DNA from: an uncultured Clostridia bacterium | GTDB lineage: Bacteria > Bacillota > Clostridia > Oscillospirales > Ruminococcaceae | Reading direction: 5' to 3' | DNA: 7,187 nucleotides | Assembly: GCA_946535685.1 (NCBI GenBank) | Contig: CAMNDR010000047.1 | Span: forward strand, 1 to 7,187 | Shown here: one piece after another, positions 1-5,399 of the stretch | Layout of the letters: each line of letters starts with the position of its first letter | How positions within the stretch are numbered: the first letter of the stretch is position 1 | Notes under the pieces: model-generated | Database searches by the model: none | What the model saw: the letters and a program-made list of their open reading frames with translations, nothing else | Told to the model about the DNA's origin: nothing | Position numbers and translations under genes: made by a program

Positions 1-957
1 CTCGATCCCGCCGACCATACGAAAAAGGCAGACGGGACGGCTTCGGATGTGACGGACGAGAACTTCGGCGGCAATGCGATGGCCGTGTTCGACTGCCATA
101 TCTGGATGAAATTCTATGAGGATGAGGACTACACCTATATCGAGGTGGCAAACCGGAAGCTCGATCCGGATTTCGTGGACTGGCCGTATATCCGCCCGGA
201 CGGATCGCATGCGGAGAAGCTGTTTTATCCGATGTACGCCGGATGGAAGGATGCGCAGAACCGGCTCCGGTCGCTTTCCGGCATGCGTCCGACCATGCAG
301 ACCACGGCTGCACAGGAGCTGCAGTATGCACAGGCCAACGGTAGCCGCTGGACGATCAACGACTGGCCGCACTATCTGTGGATGACCTGCCTGCTGACGC
401 TGATGGGAAAGTCCACCGACGTGCAGGCGGCCTTCGGCAACGGAAATATGACGCGCATCAACGGTACGGCCACGGATATGAAGATCAACGGCCTTTGCAA
501 TACAGCCGGGCAGTTCTACGGAACGAGCGGCGACAATGACCCGATGAAGGCGTTTTTCATCGAGAATATCTACAGCAACCGCTGGAGCAGAACGCTCGGT
601 TTTTACAGGAGCTATGGAAAATATTATCTGAAGACCTCGCCGCCGTACACGGTGGACGGAACGTTTGCGGATTACACGGACTGCGGTGCCGGAGTGGCTG
701 AAGAAGGGTTTCTGCAGAATCTGAGAATTACGCCCTGCGGGCCTGTGCCGGCTGAAACCTGCGACAGGGCCGAAGAGACTTCCGGCTGGTATACGGATTA
801 TTGCTGGACTTCCAAAGATTACACGGGGCTTCTGCAGACCGGCGGATTTCCGTCAACGAAAAGCCGCCGTGCAGGTCCCTGGGCAATGGCGACGGACGGA
901 AGATCGCCGGATTTTCAGTCATGGTGCCTCGGGGCTTCGGTGTATCTGATCGGGTAG
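1..957 (+). CDS. Phage tail/receptor-binding-type structural protein, C-type-lectin-like C terminus (5' truncated)
   Basis: The reading frame is open to the first base, so the start lies outside the window; 318 residues and a TAG stop are present. The GTG at 49 is an internal valine, not a convincing start. From memory, the sequence resembles a family of Bacillota phage or prophage tail-associated proteins with this order of motifs: a G-x-A-[TS]-D...G-N-A-M...IWMKFY segment (fragment residues 12-38), K-LRS-SG (about 88-94), an ANGSRW...W-YLW-LLTLMGKSTDVQAAFGNGN-like block (112-149), G-QF-G...ENIYSNRWSRT (150-198), and a Y-TDYCW...GG...SWCLGAS end (264-313). That end matches how C-type-lectin or formylglycine-enzyme-like folds finish in phage receptor-binding proteins and retroelement target proteins. 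The likely role is host or surface recognition. No other phage gene is visible, so it may be a prophage edge or a domesticated gene. The fold is inferred by pattern, not computed. Confidence 0.62.
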   Translation, partial: LDPADHTKKADGTASDVTDENFGGNAMAVFDCHIWMKFYEDEDYTYIEVANRKLDPDFVDWPYIRPDGSHAEKLFYPMYAGWKDAQNRLRSLSGMRPTMQTTAAQELQYAQANGSRWTINDWPHYLWMTCLLTLMGKSTDVQAAFGNGNMTRINGTATDMKINGLCNTAGQFYGTSGDNDPMKAFFIENIYSNRWSRTLGFYRSYGKYYLKTSPPYTVDGTFADYTDCGAGVAEEGFLQNLRITPCGPVPAETCDRAEETSGWYTDYCWTSKDYTGLLQTGGFPSTKSRRAGPWAMATDGRSPDFQSWCLGASVYLIG

Positions 958-963
958 CAAATA

Positions 964-997
964 CAGCGGTAAGTCTGGCGAACCAGGCTTACCGCTG
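964..997 (+). terminator. Intrinsic-type terminator hairpin after the phage-like gene
   Basis: A 15-bp inverted repeat begins 6 bases after the TAG stop: CAGCGGTAAGTCTGG (964-978), loop CGAA, CCAGGCTTACCGCTG (983-997). The only imperfect position is T974/G987. In plus-strand RNA this is a stable G-U pair, but in minus-strand RNA it becomes an A-C mismatch, so the hairpin is better matched to the plus-strand transcript. No strong T-run follows, so termination may be imperfect. It also lies between two convergent genes (the small minus-strand gene ends at 1010) and could insulate both. Confidence 0.7.
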
Positions 998-1009
998 CAC
1001 TGCGTACAT

Positions 1010-1234
1010 TTATCGGAGCATGCCCATCATGAGCTGGAACAGCAGCACATCATCGGGCTCTACCCGCATATTGGTGATGATCTTTTTGCCGTCCGGATCA
1101 GTGATGCCGATCTCAATGAGGGCATCCTCGCTGATGCTCTGACCGGCATAGCTGAAAAACTCGACGAATTTCGGGTGGCGTTCATGGAATTCTTCGAGCA
1201 TGGGCTTCATTTTCATCATATCTTTTGGATTCAT
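1010..1234 (-). CDS. Small conserved-looking hypothetical protein, 74 aa
   Basis: I do not recognise this protein. It has no signal peptide or membrane segment and is probably cytoplasmic. The first ~20 residues are methionine-rich and likely helical (M1, M6, M7, M9, M12), followed by a small domain with EFFSYAGQSISEDALIEIGI and a D-P-D-G-K-K turn (47-51), and a hydrophobic LLFQLMMGML end. The pattern beta-strand, DPDGK turn, beta-strand, helix fits a compact fold. The start ATG (1232-1234) is supported by a GAGAGG ribosome binding site at 1245-1250 with 10-base spacing and by a good promoter about 80 bp upstream. That dedicated promoter and coding-like composition make it a real gene rather than a chance ORF. 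It is downstream of the zinc-ribbon gene on the same strand but has its own transcription start. Confidence 0.72.
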   Translation of the reverse strand: MNPKDMMKMKPMLEEFHERHPKFVEFFSYAGQSISEDALIEIGITDPDGKKIITNMRVEPDDVLLFQLMMGMLR

Positions 1235-1318
1235 GGGTCGTTTACCTCTCTTCTTTATTTCAGGATACAGGGAAGCGCTGGTTCAATGATGTACCGATGC
1301 ATCAGCAGTTCCACAAGT

Positions 1319-1347
1319 ATTATACCACATCCTGACAGAAAAAGCAA
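1319..1347 (-). promoter_or_regulatory. Extended -10 promoter for the 74-aa gene
   Basis: On the minus strand a perfect TATAAT (1319-1324) is preceded by TGG, giving the extended -10 TGGTATAAT. A -35-like TTGCTT (1342-1347) lies 17 bases upstream. The predicted start is near 1312, giving a 5' leader of about 78 nt before the ATG at 1234. The -35 box overlaps the T-rich tail of the possible terminator of the preceding gene. Confidence 0.65.
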
Positions 1348-1374
1348 ATCCGGACGGGGAGGCCTTTTCCCGGA
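1339..1374 (-). terminator. Possible weak terminator after the zinc-ribbon gene
   Basis: Just past the TAA stop, minus-strand RNA can pair TCCGG (1374-1370) with CCGGA (1353-1349), with a partly pairable GC-rich interior, followed by TTTGCTTTTT (1348-1339). Hairpin plus T-rich tail is terminator-like, but the stem is only 5 bp with a 16-base loop, so this is tentative. Confidence 0.35.
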
Positions 1375-1379
1375 GTTTA

Positions 1380-2285
1380 TTACCTCAGAATGCAGAAATC
1401 CGTGACCAGAACCTGGCCCTCCTCAAGGGTGACTTCTTCAGGATCCCCCACCTCCAGATAGCCCTCATCTATCTGCTGGACTTTGTTCTTGTCGCTCGGG
1501 ATACCGTCGTAGACCCAGAACATCCCGGAATACTGATCGTCCACGCCTACGACCTGATAGGTGCCTGGCGCTACATCCTTGCCGACGATGAACATGCCGC
1601 TCTTCCAGAACGGATCCGGGTTGAATGCATCATATTCCACGAGCGTGGCAAAGGAAAATTCCAGTCCCTGGCCGTCCTCGACCTCGATATAGGCGGTGTT
1701 CTTCACCCAGCCGCCGCCGATCCGTCTGGAATCGGTCATCGTATAGGTGGAATAGACGGCGTAGTGCAGATCGCCGTAGATCCCCTCCGCCTCGCCGGAC
1801 TGGTTGTAGCTGTCAGAGATCAGCAGATAGCGTCCCGGCGGAAGATCCTCGCCGACTCTGTATTCTCCCTGATCCAGCGAAAAGACGTATTCCTCGATGC
1901 TGTCGGGCTCGATCCGGCTTTCCTCCCGCTGCGCCTTCGGGCGTTTTTCCCTTCCATGGCGGCTCTCCTCACGCTCACGCACATCATCCGGGAGCGAGAA
2001 CGTTCCGGATGATTCCTTCTGGTTCTGCTCCGCCATGCCGCTTTCCAGGATGATCTTCGGGATCAGCATGGAGGCGGACATGACTGCCAGGATCACTGCC
2101 CCCGCTGCGGCAAGCGCAATGTAGACAGCGATCGGTTCTTTCTGCTGCTCAGGCAGCTCCGGTGTGGGTTCAGATGCAGGTGCTTCCGGAGCGGGCGCTT
2201 CTGCAGGTGGCTTTTCCGGGAGTACGCTGCCGCAGTGCGGGCAGGTGTCACCCGCATATTCAGTTTGACACTTCGGACAGATCAT
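1380..2285 (-). CDS. Zinc-ribbon, single-TM protein with two extracellular repeat domains
   Basis: This 301-aa protein has a clear modular layout. An N-terminal zinc ribbon carries C3-P-K-C6 and C15-P-H-C18, which would bind one Zn in the cytoplasm. A Pro/Glu/Ala linker (24-50) is followed by one membrane segment (about 52-76, Ala/Val/Ile-rich) and a charged Glu/Arg/Lys stretch (97-127). Two copies of an extracellular-type repeat follow: YRVGEDLPPGRYLL from 142 and FIVGKDVAPGTYQV from 232. From memory, the G-x-D-[LV]-x-P-G-x-Y motif is common in secreted or anchored Bacillota proteins, typically in a beta-rich domain of about 70 residues; the exact role is unknown. The start ATG (2283-2285) has an AGGAG at 2292-2296 with 6-base spacing. 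Only 18 bp separate it from the upstream 948-aa membrane protein gene, so the two are almost certainly co-transcribed. The cytoplasmic-metal/extracellular-repeat topology suggests an envelope sensor or scaffold; this is inference. Confidence 0.85.
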   Translation of the reverse strand: MICPKCQTEYAGDTCPHCGSVLPEKPPAEAPAPEAPASEPTPELPEQQKEPIAVYIALAAAGAVILAVMSASMLIPKIILESGMAEQNQKESSGTFSLPDDVREREESRHGREKRPKAQREESRIEPDSIEEYVFSLDQGEYRVGEDLPPGRYLLISDSYNQSGEAEGIYGDLHYAVYSTYTMTDSRRIGGGWVKNTAYIEVEDGQGLEFSFATLVEYDAFNPDPFWKSGMFIVGKDVAPGTYQVVGVDDQYSGMFWVYDGIPSDKNKVQQIDEGYLEVGDPEEVTLEEGQVLVTDFCILR

Positions 2286-2291
2286 ATGCTG

Positions 2292-2296
2292 CTCCT
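2292..2296 (-). promoter_or_regulatory. Ribosome binding site of the zinc-ribbon gene
   Basis: AGGAG on the minus strand, 6 bases before the ATG at 2285. It lies wholly in the 18-bp gap after the stop of the 948-aa gene, so ribosomes finishing that gene arrive on top of it; translational coupling is plausible. Confidence 0.75.
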
Positions 2297-2303
2297 TTCC
2301 GTC

Positions 2304-5150
2304 TCACCAGCGCCATGCAGCGAAGGGATTCATGGATTTTTTGGGCTCATCGGGATGCTCGGATGCCCGGCGCACACGCAGCTCGAATACTGTGGCGATC
2401 GCAATGAGCAGCGCACCTGCCAGGAACAGGTAGATGCCCCAGTGCAGCGATGTCCAGAACGACCAGGTCAGACGCACAGTCATGACAACGAGCACTGCAA
2501 AGCCAAGCGTGAACCAGCGGAGCTTTCTGACAAAGAAGCTGCCCGCCAGGATCGCAAAGCTGAATACCACGAGAATGATCGCATCTGCAACATTGCCGAA
2601 ATTCATGCTCGAAAGCAGCAGACAGAACATCGTCAGGCAGTACATCACAAATCTGCCCACATGCACGCCGCCGTGAAGCTGCTTCGGCAGGATGAACAGC
2701 AGCGAGAACAGGAACAGATGCAGCGGCAGCAGATACAGCAGAAGCTGCGGCGTGCGCACCTCCCAGTTGTGCCAGAGTACGAACAGGCCGAACGGATCCT
2801 CCCAGTTATGGACAAGGATCGAAATGCAGAAGAACAGCGATGCCAGCAGCGCCGGGATGCGCCATTGCTTCAGACGGCCGATGTACAGCAGCGAGTACAT
2901 CGTCAGGAACAGGAAAAGCACCAGCGCAGGATGCCAGTCCACCGTGAAGGCGGCACCGAATACCGGCATGACCGCAGCCAGAAGCGGCCAGTCCATGCGG
3001 AAGCTCTTGTCTTTGGCCGTACAGAAGCCCTCCGGCACGAGGAAGCGTCCTGTCAGTGCCAGCGCTCCCATCAGCAGCGCAAAGCCGAGGAGCCGGAACA
3101 CGATGCTCCAGGTCTCCGCCTGCGGCATGCCGAGGGTCGTCAGGCGGTCAGCACTGAGCTCTGCGAGCATGTGATGTGCCGTGACATAGGCCATCAGCAG
3201 ATGCGGGATGGCGACTGCATTGACCTTACGGCGGGTGTAGACGAATACGAACACCGCCAGCAGAATGAGCAGCAGGAAGCCCCAGCCATAGGCGATCTCA
3301 CGGGCATCGAGGAAGCTGAACGTGCTGCCGGCACCAAGAAATCCCGCCAGGATCGCAAGGAAAGGCCTTGTGCCCTTGGTGCGTTCGTGGCTCGTGAAGG
3401 CTGCCGCTTCGAGGAGATACAGCAGGGTGGCAAAGGCTGTGGCAAGGATCCAGACCACAAATTCAAAATCCTTGAGCCAGAGCTGCAGCGTCATGATCAG
3501 AGCGACCGTCATGAACGAGATCAGCACCCATGCGCCGGATTTTTCCAGCAGTATCCGCTTAGTCACATGCGCATAGATCACGGTCGTCAGGAACCCGATC
3601 GCAAACGTCCACAGCAGCAGTACATTCGTCAGCTTGTCATTCCCGGCCAGGAACGGCAGACGGACGATGAGCAGGCCGGCGCAGGCTGCAACGGCTGTCA
3701 TGACCGGCCAGATGCGCTTGGCAAGGAAGCCCTCTGCCAGGAGCAGCAGCGCCGAGATCACCAGCAGCAGAACATACAGCAGATGGAATTCGCCCGCATT
3801 GAGAACAACTGTCAGGAACACCAGCCCCAGATGCACGACCATATAGGAGGTGTCCTTCGGGAGCTTTCCTTTCTTCTCAACGGCGATGAAAATGCAGGTC
3901 ATGATGAGCAGAACGAACAGGGACGGGATAAAATCCGTCTCAAACAGCGTCGCCAGAACGCCGATCGGCAGTGTCAGCCCCGTGATGACAAGTCCTGCGA
4001 TGCCGTAGGTCTTGGAGAGGGCTTCCTGCCTGGCAAAGCGCACCGCCATCAGCACAAGACCGACAAAGATCGGTGCAAACCAGAACGGTGCAAAGCCGAT
4101 GTTGAAAATCGGCAGATCCTCCTGATGCGGGAGCAGATCGTCGATCGCAGCAGCCGCACCGACCAGCGCCAGGATGCTGCCGAAGACGCCGCCGTGGAAT
4201 GTGCCGGAGCCAAAGCGCTTGTTGCAGAACAGAACTGCCAGAATGAGCCAGAGGATGAGGGCGGCAGCGTCGGATTCTATCACCAGGAACCACAAGTAGA
4301 AGGTGTAGAACAGCAGCAGCGGATAGAGCACAAAGAGCGATGCCTTCGCAAGCGGCGTGCCCGGCTTCTTCTGCAGGAGCCATTCGGTCAGGAAGCTGAA
4401 GCCCACGGCGAACGCCACCCAGAGCGAGCAGGTCACGATCCAGCCGGTCACCTCATCGGCACCGAAGGTCTTCAGTCCCTCAGCCGACGCAAACCGGGCA
4501 AGAAATGTCCATGCTGCGGAGAAGCCCGCAAGACTCAACCAGGCGAGCGGCGTGTTTTTGTAGCGGAACTGCCCGTAGAACGTGGGCAGCGCAACACCAA
4601 GGAAGATGCATGCCCAGAGCAGCATCGAGCCGCCGCCGCTGTAGGAGAACCATTCGCCGAACAGAGAAAAGACGCCGATGCCGCCGATGGACAGCGGCAG
4701 GAAAATGCAGCCGAGAATGAAGAACGCAAGCCCTGTCTTTTCGAGCTTGAAGACACGCTCCGCCAGAAGATTTGCGCCGAATGCCAGAACGCTTGCCGAG
4801 AGCAGCGTCACCGCACGCCCCATGTTCGGCATGACATCCCAGGTGTTGGTCAGGAACAGAACGCCGCCCAGGAACAGGAACGCAACACCGGCGATCAGCA
4901 GCAGCGGGATCGGGGAGAAGGGCTTTTTCTCCTTCACCGGCATGGGCGGGGGCGGTACCGGGCGGGGGATGTAGGTCTCTCGCGGCGGCAGCGGACGCTG
5001 CGGCGGCGGTGCTGCCCCGACAGGCGGCGTATACACAGGGGGCGCTGGAATGCCCACCTGGGAAGCATCGAGCGTGAAGGGCTTTGGTGCAGCCTCCGGC
5101 TCCGGCGATGTATCCGGTGCGCCGTAGAGATTGGTATAATCGTTCGACAT
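2304..5150 (-). CDS. Very large polytopic membrane protein (SCO7613/DUF2157-like)
   Basis: This 948-aa protein begins with a cytoplasmic, intrinsically disordered tail very rich in proline (about 15-82, with PPP and PPPP runs), then about 28 closely packed hydrophobic segments from 81 to 922 and a short basic/acidic C-terminal tail (R925, R927, R928, then EHPDEPKKS). The first segments (LFLTNTWDVMPNMGR at about 98-112, then helices ending LGCIFLPLSIGGIGVF at 146-161) resemble the repeated helices of SCO7613 C-terminal-type and DUF2157 membrane proteins. No ATPase, transporter-signature or catalytic motif is visible. A local repeat HNWE occurs at 781 and 794. Function is unknown; a transporter-like or envelope structural role is possible. 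The start ATG (5148-5150) follows an AAAGGAGG site with 7-base spacing. The gene is first in an operon with the zinc-ribbon gene 18 bp downstream. In many homologs a zinc ribbon sits at the N terminus of the large protein itself (recalled, not checked), so here it may have been split off. Its codons contain no TTA, CTA or TCA. Confidence 0.85.
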   Translation of the reverse strand: MSNDYTNLYGAPDTSPEPEAAPKPFTLDASQVGIPAPPVYTPPVGAAPPPQRPLPPRETYIPRPVPPPPMPVKEKKPFSPIPLLLIAGVAFLFLGGVLFLTNTWDVMPNMGRAVTLLSASVLAFGANLLAERVFKLEKTGLAFFILGCIFLPLSIGGIGVFSLFGEWFSYSGGGSMLLWACIFLGVALPTFYGQFRYKNTPLAWLSLAGFSAAWTFLARFASAEGLKTFGADEVTGWIVTCSLWVAFAVGFSFLTEWLLQKKPGTPLAKASLFVLYPLLLFYTFYLWFLVIESDAAALILWLILAVLFCNKRFGSGTFHGGVFGSILALVGAAAAIDDLLPHQEDLPIFNIGFAPFWFAPIFVGLVLMAVRFARQEALSKTYGIAGLVITGLTLPIGVLATLFETDFIPSLFVLLIMTCIFIAVEKKGKLPKDTSYMVVHLGLVFLTVVLNAGEFHLLYVLLLVISALLLLAEGFLAKRIWPVMTAVAACAGLLIVRLPFLAGNDKLTNVLLLWTFAIGFLTTVIYAHVTKRILLEKSGAWVLISFMTVALIMTLQLWLKDFEFVVWILATAFATLLYLLEAAAFTSHERTKGTRPFLAILAGFLGAGSTFSFLDAREIAYGWGFLLLILLAVFVFVYTRRKVNAVAIPHLLMAYVTAHHMLAELSADRLTTLGMPQAETWSIVFRLLGFALLMGALALTGRFLVPEGFCTAKDKSFRMDWPLLAAVMPVFGAAFTVDWHPALVLFLFLTMYSLLYIGRLKQWRIPALLASLFFCISILVHNWEDPFGLFVLWHNWEVRTPQLLLYLLPLHLFLFSLLFILPKQLHGGVHVGRFVMYCLTMFCLLLSSMNFGNVADAIILVVFSFAILAGSFFVRKLRWFTLGFAVLVVMTVRLTWSFWTSLHWGIYLFLAGALLIAIATVFELRVRRASEHPDEPKKSMNPFAAWRW

Positions 5151-5157
5151 AGGGATC

Positions 5158-5165
5158 CCTCCTTT
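5158..5165 (-). promoter_or_regulatory. Strong ribosome binding site of the 948-aa gene
   Basis: AAAGGAGG on the minus strand, ending 7 bases before the ATG at 5150. A near-perfect Shine-Dalgarno match; it fixes the start codon. Confidence 0.85.
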
Positions 5166-5209
5166 ATCACGTCAACCGGGTTTCCCCCGATTTTGGTTTC
5201 TATCATGTT

Positions 5210-5238
5210 AGTACATGGTTATGCTGGAAAAATTACAA
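5210..5238 (-). promoter_or_regulatory. Candidate promoter upstream of the 948-aa gene
   Basis: Minus strand: TTGTAA (-35, 5233-5238), 17-base spacer, TGTACT (-10, 5210-5215, four of six consensus bases). It would start transcription near 5203, about 50 nt before the ATG. The spacing is ideal but the -10 is mediocre; the alternative promoter at 5310-5318 has a better -10. Confidence 0.35.
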
Positions 5239-5282
5239 AAATGGTGCACAAAGATTGCCCCCATGATTTTGGCAGGATGCAC

Positions 5283-5312
5283 AATCCCCCTCTGCGGGAA
5301 CAGAGGGGGATT
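5283..5312 (-). terminator. Strong hairpin between the L,D-transpeptidase and the 948-aa gene
   Basis: A perfect 12-bp inverted repeat, AATCCCCCTCTG / CAGAGGGGGATT, with a 6-base loop (5295-5300). It lies about 90 bp after the transpeptidase stop. Stem stability fits a terminator, but the minus-strand sequence following it is GTGCATCC rather than a T-run, so it could instead be an attenuator or an mRNA 3' end stabiliser. Confidence 0.55.
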
Positions 5313-5318
5313 ATAACA
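5310..5318 (-). promoter_or_regulatory. Candidate extended -10 promoter overlapping the hairpin
   Basis: The minus strand reads TGTTATAAT, a perfect extended -10 and the same type as the promoter at 1319-1324. No -35 is recognisable at 16-18 bases upstream (CATGCG at 17). The predicted start near 5303 would fall inside the 5283-5312 hairpin and give the 948-aa operon a leader of about 150 nt. The TATAAT could also be chance, from the stem's AATC end joined to an AT-rich flank. Confidence 0.35.
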
Positions 5319-5340
5319 TACAAAATGCAAAGCGCATGTT

Positions 5341-5396
5341 CCGGTCTGTCCTGACCGGTAAACCCGGCATGCGTCTGCCGGCAGAGGCTTCCTGCC
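5341..5396. repeat. Cluster of short hairpins just after the L,D-transpeptidase gene
   Basis: Three small inverted repeats sit side by side: CCGGTC/GACCGG (5341-5346 and 5353-5358, 6-base loop), CCGGCA/TGCCGG (5364-5369 and 5376-5381, 6-base loop), and GGCAG/CTGCC (5380-5384 and 5392-5396, 7-base loop). The last two share bases and would compete. None has a T-tail. The region begins directly after the stop at 5400 and probably folds in the 3' UTR. Confidence 0.5.
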
Positions 5397-5399
5397 CGC

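Noticed and set aside
49..957. GTG at 49 as the start of the phage-like gene
   Set aside because: The frame is open upstream to base 1, there is no ribosome binding site before 49, and the family motif (G-T-A-S-D) runs across this position.
801..1142. A 113-residue plus-strand frame overlapping the end of the phage-like gene and the small minus-strand gene
   Set aside because: It crosses a strong terminator hairpin and two better-supported genes and has no ribosome binding site.
1625..2053. A 142-residue plus-strand Arg/Pro/Ser-rich frame
   Set aside because: Composition typical of the opposite strand of a GC-rich gene; it lies entirely within the zinc-ribbon gene.
5132..5140. TGGTATAAT on the plus strand, a perfect extended -10
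   Set aside because: It is formed by the codons for D4-Y5-T6-N7 of the 948-aa protein; there is no matching -35 and no plus-strand gene downstream.
2235..5354. A 1039-residue plus-strand open frame opposite the large membrane protein gene
   Set aside because: It is in exact antisense codon register with the real gene, its product is a low-complexity Gln/Arg/Glu/His-rich string (mirror of CTG leucine codons), and the minus-strand frame has hydrophobic helices, a proline-rich head and a strong ribosome binding site. It is a codon-bias shadow.
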